The notes: generated by a model not told the origin, from the sequence alone. Shown: positions 28,949-37,988, counted from the first letter of the stretch. The stretch: DNA of 64,000 nt from Methanobrevibacter thaueri (GCF_003111625.1 NZ_MZGS01000028.1:180213-244212); one strand, 5' to 3'. Program-made: numbers and translations.

Positions 28949-29206
28949 TTTGCAGTGCAAATGCGATAACGGTAAGCAGGCACAACAAAACTTGGACATT
29001 AAACAATAGAAGGTGCAACCAATGTCTGAGATGTATTATGTCATGTTCGGTTCATTGCTTAACACAGGTCAGATTATGATTTTCAGGCAATGAAAAAACA
29101 TGAAAAGAAGTATTTTGTACTATCAGTTGCAGGATTGATAATTGCTGGTGAAGATATTAAAGACATCATTAATGATTAAAAAAATTAAAAAAAGAATGTT
29201 TGGAAT
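28949..29206. other. decayed tail of the AraC-type gene and short frames
   Basis: This stretch carries frame-broken sequence that continues the AraC domain and two short frames (from ATG 29022, about 23 codons, and ATG 29091, about 29 codons ending IIAGEDIKDIIND). Neither has a good ribosome binding site, and both look like remnants. Confidence 0.35.
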
Positions 29207-29434
29207 TTAACTCATTGCAGCCATTCCAAGCATTGATACACCAAGTATTGATACTAAAATTACTGAAATTAACATCATCACTACACCGACAATAATGATA
29301 TATTTAGCGTGTTTTTTGACATATTCATCATCGCCTTTAGCGAAGTATAATACCAAACCGTAGATTACACCAATTAGCGGGAATAATATTGCAAGGATAT
29401 AACCAATAATCGCAAGAATTTTTTCAGTTTCCAT
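29207..29434 (-). CDS. 75-aa membrane protein
   Basis: A small protein with two membrane helices (AIIGYILAILFPLIGVIYGLVL and IIIVGVVMMLISVILVSILG) separated by a charged loop (AKGDDEYVKKHAK). The layout resembles DUF4870-like small membrane proteins but is shorter. A strong AGAGGTGAAAAG ribosome binding site precedes ATG 29434. Function is unknown. Confidence 0.7.
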   Translation of the reverse strand: METEKILAIIGYILAILFPLIGVIYGLVLYFAKGDDEYVKKHAKYIIIVGVVMMLISVILVSILGVSMLGMAAMS

Positions 29435-29553
29435 CTTTTCACCTCTTTAAAATTCAATATTAATTTTTATATAATGCATTATTTATTAAACTTTTGGAGA
29501 GTGGAGCATGTTAATATTTCAGAAAAATTGAATCTTAAATAAATTAAAAAAAA

Positions 29554-29688
29554 TCATTCCCCCTCTGTTTCAACGGTATAAACCTTAAGACAAACTGTTT
29601 TATCCTGTTCTGCCATGTCTTCCAATGTGTCATTGTCTTTACTTACCAATGACATTCCAGGCATATAATGTTGTCTTGAAAATGCCAT
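29554..29688 (-). CDS. 44-aa small protein
   Basis: A short frame from ATG 29688 to TGA 29554 encodes about 44 hydrophilic residues (MAFSRQHYMPGMSLVSKDN then an acidic end). No membrane segment is visible and there is no obvious strong ribosome binding site. It could be a real small gene or a fragment of a longer ancestor. Confidence 0.35.
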   Translation of the reverse strand: MAFSRQHYMPGMSLVSKDNDTLEDMAEQDKTVCLKVYTVETEGE

Positions 29689-29743
29689 ACATAAAACTTA
29701 CAGGAAATACGCTGTAATCAAAAAACTTTAAATTAAAAAATAA

Positions 29744-29812
29744 AACTGTTCGTATAACTTATAAAAACATTGTAATACTTACGACTCAACACAATAGCCT
29801 AACTTCTTTTTT
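29744..29812 (+). repeat. island repeat copy R2 (diverged)
   Basis: The segment AACTGTTCGTATAACTTATA followed by AAAACATTG, AATACTTACGA and CACAATAGC aligns with R3 and R4 with several differences. It lies about 100 bases upstream of the ATP-grasp gene. Confidence 0.6.
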
Positions 29813-29914
29813 TAACATTGCATTTAACATAATATTATGAATTTTTTCAATTAAAAAAAACAAATATATCAAATAATAAAAATATATTACATAGAGTTTA
29901 TAGGTGTTTTTTTC

Positions 29915-31606
29915 ATGAGAAATATTATTATAGTTCAGTGTATGTCTACAGGCAAAAATTACGTTCAAGACATTATCGATAGAAATTGCAATCCAATCGT
30001 TTTAGAAATGAAGCCTTTTGGAGATTCCGAAGATGCATTAATCTATCAGGAAGAAGTGAAAAGTGAATATGAATCTATAGAAAATGACTTTGATTTGATA
30101 TATGAGAAAGACTCCTATGAAGAAACGCTTGAGATGGTTAGAAAATTTGATCCTGTAGTCATTGTTCCAGGTACCGAGGATGGGGTGATACTGGCCACAA
30201 AATTGGCGAATGACTTGAATCTGTTATGCAATCCCATGGAAAGTATTGATGCAATAACTTTAAAAAACGAAATGCAAAACAGATTGGCCGAAAACAATCT
30301 GCGTTCTATCAAGGGACGGGTTGTCAGGTCTCTGGATGAGGCTATCGAATATTATGATAAGGAAAACCTGAAGGAAGTCGTGGTGAAGCCCGTATACAGC
30401 GCGGCATCCGTGGGCGTGAGGCTATGCTCAGACAGACAGGAAATGATTGATGCCGTGACCGAAGTTTTTAGTTTAACAGGCGTTTACGGAAATGAATTGA
30501 CAGAACTCGTCATTCAAGAACGCATCAACGGACAGGAATATGTTGTTGATACTGTTTCATGTGATGGAGTTCATCGAGTAACCCTAGTTTGGAAATACAA
30601 TAAGATTAAAACCCCCGAAGGCGGAAATATATATGATTATGATATAACTGTTAATGAATTGGGAATCGGTGAGGCAGAACTTGTTGAGTATGCATATGAC
30701 GTTGCTGACGCCTTAGGAATCAAATACGGCCCAGTCCATGGCGAATACATGGTCGATGAAAAGGGACCTGTCCTGATTGAAGTGAACTGCCGCCCACACG
30801 GGAGCAGCATGGATGCAAAATTCTTGGACATGATTTCAGGCCAGCACGAAACCGACAGCTCACTTGATTCCTATCTGAATCCTGAAAAATTCAATCTGGA
30901 GCGTTTGAAGGGCTATCACCCATTTGCCCAGGGAGTTGTAAAGAGCTTCATTGTACCAAAGGATCTGATTGCCAAATCATCCCCAATGGATTCATTAGGT
31001 ATTAATCTGAAAAGCGTCTATAAGACAGACGTTTCGATTAAAAAACCTCAAGCATTCCACAAGACCCAGGATTTGGAAACCATAGGCGGAACTGTTTATT
31101 TGGTTCATGAAGATCCACTTCAAGTTCAAAAGGATGTTGACTTTTTAAGAAATGTTGAAAAAAGGGCTTTCCAATTGGTTTTAAGTGAGGAATTGCATGA
31201 AAATGTGGATATTGATGAAGAAAAAATTAAAAATGACACTGCTTCATTGATAAATGACATCAAACCTTACGGAACATGCCTTTTAGTCACTGAAGACATA
31301 TATGATGATTTAGATTTATCCCAGGTCACAGAAGAAAACTTAGACGATGTCAAAGGAAAATTTAACTGCGTGGTAATAAACCTGAACAGAAGCCTTGTCA
31401 ATAAAAAAGATGATGAAATTGCGCGATTATTCTTAAATATATTGGATAAGGTCAAATTTGGCGGATTAGTTTTTATTCCAAAAACAACCTATGACTATAT
31501 GCCTAATTCCAGATTAGGTGCAGAAGCGCTTGTTAAAGTATTGGATTTTAAAATAGAAATGCCGTTACATAAATTAAATAGAATGATTATCGCATCAAGA
31601 ATATAA
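29915..31606 (+). CDS. ATP-grasp ligase with methyltransferase-like C-terminal region
   Basis: A 563-aa protein. Residues about 1-100 form an N-terminal preATP-grasp fold, followed by the ATP-grasp domain (EVVVKPVYSAASVGVRLCSD, VIQERINGQEYVVD) and the metal-binding end VLIEVNCRPHGSS. The C-terminal 130 residues (FGGLVFIPKTTYDYMPNSRLG) resemble the end of a class I methyltransferase but lack a visible SAM loop. ATP-grasp enzymes join carboxylates to amines, so a peptide or amino-acid conjugate product is likely. It is tightly followed by a MATE transporter (10-bp gap), suggesting synthesis plus export of a small molecule. Confidence 0.75.
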   Translation: MRNIIIVQCMSTGKNYVQDIIDRNCNPIVLEMKPFGDSEDALIYQEEVKSEYESIENDFDLIYEKDSYEETLEMVRKFDPVVIVPGTEDGVILATKLANDLNLLCNPMESIDAITLKNEMQNRLAENNLRSIKGRVVRSLDEAIEYYDKENLKEVVVKPVYSAASVGVRLCSDRQEMIDAVTEVFSLTGVYGNELTELVIQERINGQEYVVDTVSCDGVHRVTLVWKYNKIKTPEGGNIYDYDITVNELGIGEAELVEYAYDVADALGIKYGPVHGEYMVDEKGPVLIEVNCRPHGSSMDAKFLDMISGQHETDSSLDSYLNPEKFNLERLKGYHPFAQGVVKSFIVPKDLIAKSSPMDSLGINLKSVYKTDVSIKKPQAFHKTQDLETIGGTVYLVHEDPLQVQKDVDFLRNVEKRAFQLVLSEELHENVDIDEEKIKNDTASLINDIKPYGTCLLVTEDIYDDLDLSQVTEENLDDVKGKFNCVVINLNRSLVNKKDDEIARLFLNILDKVKFGGLVFIPKTTYDYMPNSRLGAEALVKVLDFKIEMPLHKLNRMIIASRI

Positions 31607-31616
31607 TCTGGATATC

Positions 31617-33335
31617 ATGACATACGAGCGAAATTTTGACTTGTTGAACAGGAAGTTCAGGGAATTGTTTTTCCCCACATTAATGGTTTCAATAGCTGGC
31701 AATTTTGCCGTGCTTGTGGATGCCTTCTTCATTAGCATGTTTATGGGATCACTGTACTTGTCTGTTGTTCAAAGCATTGAGCCTTTTGTTGCTTTTATTA
31801 ATGTTATATACTGGCTAATAGGTTTGGGAGGCAGTATCTTATGCACTATGGCAAAAGCAGAATTTAATGATAAGAAGGGAAATGCATATTTCACGATTTC
31901 GATTATTGGAATTATCATTGTCGGGTTAATCATAACCCTCTCAACAATAATATTTCAAACATCCTATGTTCAGATATTATGTCATTCCGCTCAATTAAAA
32001 CCGTTGGTAACACAATACTTTTACTATTATGCCCTTGGAATTGTATTTGAATGTTATATGGTATCTCTGGCATATTTCATCAAAACTGATGGCTTTATTA
32101 ATATGCAATTTAGGGCATTTTTACTTTGTAATGTGGTCAATATCGTTCTGGATGTCGTTTTGATGAAATTCTTGAATTTGGGCATTTCCGGTGCGGCAAT
32201 GGCAACAACTGTCGGACATATTGTCTCAGCAATTTACATTACATTATACTTCTTCAAATCAAACAGAACCTTAAAATTCATTAAAGTTAAATCATCCGAG
32301 CTAATTGGTTATATCGTGGATATCTGCAAAGCCGGTTTTTCAGGCTCTTCAATTCCATTATATATTACAATCAGATTGGTATTTTTAAATGCTTTGATTG
32401 TTGGAATTTTGGGAGATTTAGGTTTGGCCGCATTTAATATGTGTTATAACACCATATTTTTAGTGGACATTTTTATTTTAGGTACTTCTCAATCAATTTT
32501 ACCAATTGCTGCCGTCTATTATAAAGAGGAGGATTACACTGGTGTGGATTATGTAACCAAAAGATCCCTTAAAATTGTAATAGGATTTGGAGCATTCTTT
32601 TCAGCATTATTCATCTTGTTCCCTCAAATAGTATTGTTCATATTTAATGTAAGCAATCCTGCCGATATCCCTACAGTAATAAACGTGATAAGGATATTCT
32701 CCATTAGCTTCATTGCATTTGCAGTCAATAACCTGTACATGTTTTATGCAGAGTCTGTTCAATACAATAAATTGGCAAATATAGTTACTCTCATTCAGGG
32801 ATTGATTTTCCCTATACTGTTTGCATATCTTTTTGCCTATTTATGGGGAGCGGAAGGATTCTGGGCGTCTCTTGTTGTATCTGAATTTGCAACCTTATTG
32901 TTTATTTTCATATATTCCAAAATCATAGCCCGTAAAAGCAACGGTGAATATTCAGGATTTTTCCTGATTAAGAAACCTGAAGACTCATCAGTATTTGAAT
33001 TCACTCTTGAGGGAAACGTAGAGGATGCAGTCAAATTATCTGAAAACATCCAGAAATCCTTTAATGATGACAGATTATCCGTTCTTGTAAGTATGGCAAT
33101 TGAGGATATGATTGTCCATATCATTGACATTAACGATAATGTGGATTTAATCGATATGATTATCCGGGAAAATGGGGATTATATTCTAATTTCAATTAAA
33201 TATTCAGGCAATAGTATAAATGTAATGGAAGACGAGAGTATAGAATCCAATATCGCCATTTTAAACAAGATTTCGCAAAAAATTGATTACTCCCAAATAT
33301 TGGGTTTGAACAATATTGTAATTAGAATCAAATAG
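31617..33335 (+). CDS. MATE transporter fused to RsbW-like ATPase domain
   Basis: A 572-aa protein. Residues about 1-450 form a 12-helix MATE/Na+-antiporter domain. The last 120 residues form an anti-sigma-like GHKL ATPase domain: SVLVSMAIEDMIVHII in the N-box position, and a closing LGLNNIVIRI typical of the RsbW family. The N-box asparagine seems replaced and the G-boxes are weak, so catalysis is uncertain. It follows the ATP-grasp gene by 10 bases and is probably the exporter for its product. Confidence 0.75.
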   Translation: MTYERNFDLLNRKFRELFFPTLMVSIAGNFAVLVDAFFISMFMGSLYLSVVQSIEPFVAFINVIYWLIGLGGSILCTMAKAEFNDKKGNAYFTISIIGIIIVGLIITLSTIIFQTSYVQILCHSAQLKPLVTQYFYYYALGIVFECYMVSLAYFIKTDGFINMQFRAFLLCNVVNIVLDVVLMKFLNLGISGAAMATTVGHIVSAIYITLYFFKSNRTLKFIKVKSSELIGYIVDICKAGFSGSSIPLYITIRLVFLNALIVGILGDLGLAAFNMCYNTIFLVDIFILGTSQSILPIAAVYYKEEDYTGVDYVTKRSLKIVIGFGAFFSALFILFPQIVLFIFNVSNPADIPTVINVIRIFSISFIAFAVNNLYMFYAESVQYNKLANIVTLIQGLIFPILFAYLFAYLWGAEGFWASLVVSEFATLLFIFIYSKIIARKSNGEYSGFFLIKKPEDSSVFEFTLEGNVEDAVKLSENIQKSFNDDRLSVLVSMAIEDMIVHIIDINDNVDLIDMIIRENGDYILISIKYSGNSINVMEDESIESNIAILNKISQKIDYSQILGLNNIVIRIK

Positions 33336-33380
33336 AGGATTTTTAATATCACTTAAAATAGGACAACAAAAAATATGACC

Positions 33381-33475
33381 TAACTGTTCGTGTAAAACTT
33401 ATAAAAAAGTTCCGATACTTATCAATTTCCCGCACTAAAACTCTAATGAAAAATTTGTTTTGTAGTTATAATTAA
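33381..33475 (+). repeat. island repeat copy R3
   Basis: The copy begins AACTGTTCGTGTAAAACTTA, continues GTTCCGATACTTATCAATTT and GCACTAAAACTCT, and ends in an A/T-rich GAAAAATTTG tail. It lies between the MATE gene and the Bro-N gene. Confidence 0.85.
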
Positions 33476-33483
33476 ATTTTTTG

Positions 33484-33517
33484 ACACTATTAAAAAAATA
33501 AATACTATTGATAGTGT
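33484..33517. repeat. inverted repeat upstream of Bro-N gene
   Basis: Seven-base arms ACACTAT (33484-33490) and ATAGTGT (33511-33517) flank a 20-base A/T-rich spacer, about 135 bases before the Bro-N start. It could be an operator. Confidence 0.4.
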
Positions 33518-33651
33518 AATATTGCTCCCACTTCTTAAAATTGTTTTAACTTAGTAAAATTGCTTTTATTTCTAACAAAAACTATATTTACTATCTAATT
33601 TAATATAGTACTAAGTAATTTATCCGTAATCAATTGAAAGGAGGCAAACTT

Positions 33652-34476
33652 ATGAATGAAAAATATGCTATCAAATTATTTGATGAATATAAAATCAGAA
33701 CTAAATGGGATTCTGAAATCGAAGATTACTACTATTCAGTAATAGATGTTATTGCAGTTCTTACAGAAAGTAAAAACCCTAACCGATATTGGAGTGACTT
33801 AAAAAGAAAACTATCAGATGAATCTGGTCAACCTTACGAAAATATCGTAAGGTTGAAACTCAAAGCTACAGATGGCAAAATGCGTGAAACAGATGCTGCT
33901 AACACTAAACAATTATTAAGAATTGTACAATCTGTTCCTTCACCAAAAGCCGAACCATTCAAGAAATGGCTAGCCCAAATGGGTAAAGAAAGACTTGAAG
34001 AAATAGCAGACCCTGAAATTGCCATGCAAAGGGCAATCAATACCTACCGCCAAAAAGGTTACTCTGAAGAATGGATAACCCAAAGAATGAGAAGTATTGA
34101 AACCAGAAAGGAACTAACCGCTGAATGGAATAGGGTCGGAGTTAACGAAGGAATCGAATATGCAATATTAACAGATGATATCTCAAAAGCATGGTCTGGA
34201 ATGTCAACAAAAGAATACAAACAATACAAAGGACTTAAAAAAGAAGGTTTAAGAGATAACATGACCAATCTTGAACTAATATTGAACATGTTAGCAGAAG
34301 TATCAACAACTGAAATAAGTAAAGTTGAAAATCCTGACGGTTTTGAGGAAAGCCGTGATGTTGCAAAACGTGGTGGGAACATTGCAGGAAATGCCAGACA
34401 AGAACTTGAAGAAGTAACTGGTAAATCAGTCATCAGTAAAAAGAATTCTAAAAATCCTAAATTATTGGATAAATAA
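33652..34476 (+). CDS. Bro-N/DinD-like phage antirepressor family protein
   Basis: A 274-aa protein. The N-terminal Bro-N domain (about residues 1-120: YYYSVIDVIAVLTESKNPNRYW, AANTKQLLRIVQSVPSPKAE) matches DinD/antirepressor proteins. The next segment (EPFKKWLAQMGKERLEEIADPE) is typical of the family. The C-terminus is helical and basic. Bro-N proteins are found in phages, plasmids and bacterial damage-inducible genes. The start is ATG 33652 behind GGAGG rather than 33634. It probably came with a mobile element. Confidence 0.85.
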   Translation: MNEKYAIKLFDEYKIRTKWDSEIEDYYYSVIDVIAVLTESKNPNRYWSDLKRKLSDESGQPYENIVRLKLKATDGKMRETDAANTKQLLRIVQSVPSPKAEPFKKWLAQMGKERLEEIADPEIAMQRAINTYRQKGYSEEWITQRMRSIETRKELTAEWNRVGVNEGIEYAILTDDISKAWSGMSTKEYKQYKGLKKEGLRDNMTNLELILNMLAEVSTTEISKVENPDGFEESRDVAKRGGNIAGNARQELEEVTGKSVISKKNSKNPKLLDK

Positions 34477-34583
34477 TTAATTCATCTACTTTTTGTTTTT
34501 TGGTAAAAATGCAAATCGATAATTTTTATGCATTATTTAACTATTTTTTGAAAAGAACTATTACCCAATATAAAGATAAAAAT

Positions 34584-34690
34584 ACGAATAATTCGTATAA
34601 AACTTATAAAAAAGTTCCGATACTTATCAAATTCCAGCACTAAAACTCTACTACAGAATTTATTTTTTGATGATTATAAAATTTTTGGAA
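34584..34690 (+). repeat. island repeat copy R4
   Basis: This is one of the best copies: palindrome ACGAATAATTCGT at the left end, then AAAACTTATAAAAAA, GTTCCGATACTTATCAAATT, GCACTAAAACTCTACTAC and an AGAATTTATTTTTT tail. It lies downstream of the Bro-N gene. Confidence 0.9.
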
Positions 34691-34698
34691 ATCGTTGA

Positions 34699-34893
34699 TT
34701 ACCTCACTACTTTTTTTATATAAATAGGATAATAAAAAGGATAATAAAGCCATACTGGAAGCCAACACTGATTTACTGCATTGTGAAGCCGTTTTTGATT
34801 TTGCACATTTGACTTTTTGTGTCGTAAATTCTTGTTGAAATGTTTACAAAAATTCACAAAAACACAAGGCTTTAGGACACAATTTTTTCTCAA
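34699..34893. other. ambiguous AT-rich frame between repeat R4 and a TATA box
   Basis: A 64-codon reverse-strand frame is open here, but it has no good ribosome binding site, unusual composition (many Lys/Asn/Cys/Tyr) and no recognised domain. I treat it as probably non-coding or a remnant. Confidence 0.3.
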
Positions 34894-34929
34894 AAAACTG
34901 AACAGTTTAACAATGAAATCGAATAGAAA

Positions 34930-35060
34930 TGTTTATATAGACATAATGATAAACTATACATTAGCCATTGCCCACTGAAAGCAATTTTACGAAGTGAGAG
35001 CAATTTTCACAGTCGTACAACTTTTTTTGGCAATGCCTGAAAATCAAATTTAGAGAGGTA
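34930..35060 (+). ncRNA. possible small RNA with TATA box and long stem
   Basis: A clear archaeal TATA box (TTTATATA, about 34932-34939) lies about 25 bases upstream of a segment closed by CATTGCC (about 34965-34971) and GGCAATG (about 35030-35036), with a duplicated AAGCAATTTT/GAGCAATTTT motif inside. No coding frame follows, so a structured transcript is plausible but unproven. Confidence 0.3.
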
Positions 35061-35094
35061 AAATATCAAGAAAGCAGTGAGAAAAAACAGATCA

Positions 35095-35152
35095 TGAAAA
35101 AAAGGATTATATTATGAATAACGAGCTAAATATTATTTTTTAATATAATCCT
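35095..35152 (-). terminator. strong terminator of the HEPN-motif gene
   Basis: A perfect 12-bp inverted repeat (AGGATTATATTA at 35103-35114 and TAATATAATCCT at 35141-35152) is followed on the reverse strand by seven T residues. It lies 57 bases past the stop of the 561-aa gene. Confidence 0.6.
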
Positions 35153-35208
35153 AAGGTCAGTCGAGAAAAATAAGAATAGTTAAACATAGCCTCGAAACTT
35201 TGTTAAAA

Positions 35209-36894
35209 TTAATATTTTTCAAAACTTAACCCATGTAAAAAATCTAAAATCATGAAACATCTCATTGCATTATATGTTCTCCCATAATGGAAATTTTCTC
35301 CATGCATGATTTTATGCCTGCTAAATTTAATTGAAGTTTGATAACCCTCTCCCGGCATGGTGTGTTGAAAAAGAACATCTAAAAAGACATCACTCATCGC
35401 ATCTAAATATTCATCACCAGAAGTTAAATCTCTAATGTATCTATCAAATTTAATATTTTGGCCATGCTCGTCCTTTTTACGATTTCCATCAAGATCACAT
35501 ACAATATTTCTGTCTACCTTAAGCCCTTTTTGATTCATGAATTCCATTTGAATACCATCTATTTGAGCAATTAGAACTGGAACAACTAAATTTGAAAAAT
35601 TGACATCTTTTGGGCAATTTTTCATGATTTTAACACAATCCCTAATAATTTTCATCCTACCATCAAAAATAGGATTTGAGCTCCAGTTATCAACAAACAA
35701 ATCCAGATTTTCACAATCATTGCCTAAGAAATAGTCATTGAAAACATGATTAATAGCTCCCCATTTACTTTTAGAATTGCTTTCACATATAGAGACAAGG
35801 TCATAGACAATGGATGGATCCATACTTGGACTAATGAACCAATGATATTTTTTTATACAATTTAATGCTCTTTTCTTTGATATATTATAACGTTCTTGTA
35901 CATTTTTCCAAAATTCATTGTAATCTTCAAAAAACTTAATAATATACTCGTTACTGTTTATCCAATCATTCCAAAAATCAATCTGTGGTTGAATCGCCTT
36001 TAAAATCTCTGATGCTTGAAATATTGCAGAATTATTAAATACATGATTAAGATTAATCATTGTTTGACTCATTGCATCCACTCCAGTTAATGCTTGAGAA
36101 ACAGCAGCCATATTAGACTCAACAACACTACCCGCCATCCTCCTAGCAGAATCCGCAGCAGACACGGCCTGAGAAACAGCAGCCATATTAGACTCAACAA
36201 CACTACCCGCCATCCTCCTAGCAGAATCCGCAGCAGACACGGCCTGAGAAACAGCAGAATTATTTAATGCATCATCAATAGGTGATGTGATGTCAGCCAT
36301 ATGTTTGAGATTTTGAACTGCTTGTGAAACACCCAGATTATTGGCCATTAGCTGCATTGATGTTATTTGGGTGTTTAAAATATAATCTTCTAAACCACTG
36401 TAGATATTGAGTGAACTAAGACTGTTGCGTATTGAATCAACCATTTTACCATAATTATCCTCAAAAGGTTTAACTATATGTTCCCTATACGCAATTACAC
36501 CATCTTTAAAATCATTGTAAACATCATCATTTGATAAATTAAAAAATTCATCCATATTATTGCATTTTAAGTATCTCTCAAGAATACTTTTTATCTCAGA
36601 CTGATTCAAGTCATTTAAACTTTCAATTGAGATTTCTGGAGAGTTTAATTGATTAATGATAAATCCTTTACATAATGACTCCCCATCAAGACCTTCGTTA
36701 ATATTTTTTAATAAGTAATTTAAATCGTCGTCAAAAATTGGCCTTAACTCCAAAGTCCCTAATGTGTTATTTTCAATAACGATTGGCCTATTTACAAGTT
36801 CAATAAATTCTTCCATACTTTTAACCTCAATAATTTCCTTATTACTTTTTTTAGAATCATCATCTTTCTTAGATTTAATATTATTATCTTTCAT
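35209..36894 (-). CDS. 561-aa protein with C-terminal HEPN-like Rx4H motif
   Basis: No known full-length family is recognised. The N-terminal half is helical with many Asn/Asp residues. The middle carries two perfect copies of a 25-residue repeat (AVSQAVSAADSARRMAGSVV, ending in ESNMA). The C-terminal segment SRHKIMHGENFHYGRTYNA contains an Rx4H motif of the kind that marks HEPN ribonucleases, some of which act in abortive infection and toxin systems. It is a single gene with its own terminator in a defence-rich island. The RNase role is inference. Confidence 0.55.
   Translation of the reverse strand: MKDNNIKSKKDDDSKKSNKEIIEVKSMEEFIELVNRPIVIENNTLGTLELRPIFDDDLNYLLKNINEGLDGESLCKGFIINQLNSPEISIESLNDLNQSEIKSILERYLKCNNMDEFFNLSNDDVYNDFKDGVIAYREHIVKPFEDNYGKMVDSIRNSLSSLNIYSGLEDYILNTQITSMQLMANNLGVSQAVQNLKHMADITSPIDDALNNSAVSQAVSAADSARRMAGSVVESNMAAVSQAVSAADSARRMAGSVVESNMAAVSQALTGVDAMSQTMINLNHVFNNSAIFQASEILKAIQPQIDFWNDWINSNEYIIKFFEDYNEFWKNVQERYNISKKRALNCIKKYHWFISPSMDPSIVYDLVSICESNSKSKWGAINHVFNDYFLGNDCENLDLFVDNWSSNPIFDGRMKIIRDCVKIMKNCPKDVNFSNLVVPVLIAQIDGIQMEFMNQKGLKVDRNIVCDLDGNRKKDEHGQNIKFDRYIRDLTSGDEYLDAMSDVFLDVLFQHTMPGEGYQTSIKFSRHKIMHGENFHYGRTYNAMRCFMILDFLHGLSFEKY
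36096..36245. repeat. perfect 75-bp tandem duplication inside the HEPN-motif gene
   Basis: Two identical 75-bp units (36096-36170 and 36171-36245) are followed by 14 bases of a third. The unit is clearly GC-richer than the surrounding gene and keeps frame (25 codons), so copy-number change would lengthen or shorten the protein without a frameshift. Confidence 0.95.
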
Positions 36895-37320
36895 TTTATA
36901 ACCTCATTAGAGTTTATTCAAAAATTTAGAAATCTTTCTTTGAAGATTTCCATGTACAAGATTTATCATTCATATGTCCCCATTGTAACATTTACAGGAC
37001 ATCTTGACAAACTTATACTATCATACATTACTCTTACCAAATAGGATAAAGAATAGGCATTTAGATTTCCAAAAATAATAGGCTGAAATGGACACTTGAT
37101 AATTCCATAAATTGCGCAAAGAATGTTTCATGAGTTTGTACATGTTTATCCAATTAGTATGGTGTGGTTTTACTCATGATTGGAATAACATTCACTATAC
37201 CATATTATATTTAATTACTATAATATAAACTTTTCTAATAAAAATTTTTTATCATATATATTTATATCATATTAGAAACAGATAATATCATAGATACTAA
37301 AATCCAAGAGGTGGAAAAAA
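36895..37320. other. intergenic region upstream of vapBC-like pair
   Basis: About 425 AT-rich bases. No frame of useful length was found on either strand. The right end carries TATA-like sequence (ATCATATATATTTATATCAT, about 37251-37270) that could serve the following toxin-antitoxin pair. Confidence 0.4.
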
Positions 37321-37554
37321 ATGCTGATACTAGCTACAAGTAAAATTCAAAGCAATTACCAAACCACAATTCCAAAAGAAATAAGAAAAAATTATGATAT
37401 TGACAATGACACTGTTGTAGAATGGGCCATCAATGAAAATGGAAATCCGGAAATAAATTTCAGAAAAAAAAGAAACTTTAAAGACTTAGTTGGTGCTTTT
37501 AAAAGTGATGAAAAAACCAATGCTGTAGAATTGAAAAGGAGTTTGTACGAATGA
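37321..37554 (+). CDS. AbrB/SpoVT-type antitoxin (VapB-like)
   Basis: A 77-aa protein with a swapped-hairpin AbrB DNA-binding domain (TSKIQSNYQTTIPKEIRKNY) and a basic/acidic C-terminal tail that would wrap the toxin. A GAGGTGG ribosome binding site precedes it. Its end overlaps the PIN-domain gene by four bases (37551-37554), the usual coupling of an antitoxin with its toxin. It likely also represses its own operon. Confidence 0.85.
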   Translation: MLILATSKIQSNYQTTIPKEIRKNYDIDNDTVVEWAINENGNPEINFRKKRNFKDLVGAFKSDEKTNAVELKRSLYE

Positions 37555-37988
37555 GAAAAGTATTCCTAGATACATCTTTCATCCTAGCCTATGTCAATTC
37601 AAATGATGAATTGCATGATAATGCTTTAAGACTAGAAGAAGCGGAAAACATTCTCTCACAGGACTGCTATATTAACAATAACGTGTTGAACGAAGTTTTA
37701 ACATTAACTGGCAGGAAAATGAACGTTGACGCTGCTGAAGAAATATACTACGGCCTGATAGATAGCTTTGAAATACTAAATGAGTACACTATTTTCAACT
37801 ACACTGCTAAAACATTTGACATCTTCAAAAAAATTGTTGGAACCAACAGTAAAAAGACAAAACTAAGTTTCACTGATTCAAGCATCATCCTAACCATGCA
37901 GGAATCAAACATTACTGATTTGGTCAGCTTTGATCAGCAATTCAAAAATTTCAATGAGATTAACCTAATTGGTTTGAATTATCTATAA
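37551..37988 (+). CDS. PIN-domain toxin (VapC-like ribonuclease)
   Basis: A 145-aa PIN domain. Acidic active-site residues are visible: Asp in FLDTSFILA at the N-terminus, Glu in NNVLNEVLTL, Asp in SFTDSSIILTM and Asp in LVSFDQQF. VapC toxins cleave tRNA or rRNA and are neutralised by the VapB encoded just upstream. The four-base overlap supports a toxin-antitoxin pair. The RNA target is unknown. Confidence 0.88.
   Translation: MRKVFLDTSFILAYVNSNDELHDNALRLEEAENILSQDCYINNNVLNEVLTLTGRKMNVDAAEEIYYGLIDSFEILNEYTIFNYTAKTFDIFKKIVGTNSKKTKLSFTDSSIILTMQESNITDLVSFDQQFKNFNEINLIGLNYL

Noticed and set aside
29915..31606. Carbamoyl phosphate synthase or another known ATP-grasp enzyme
   Set aside because: The length, C-terminal region and MATE partner do not fit those families.
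34699..34893. 64-codon reverse-strand frame
   Set aside because: No ribosome binding site, odd composition and no recognisable domain; kept only as an ambiguous stretch.
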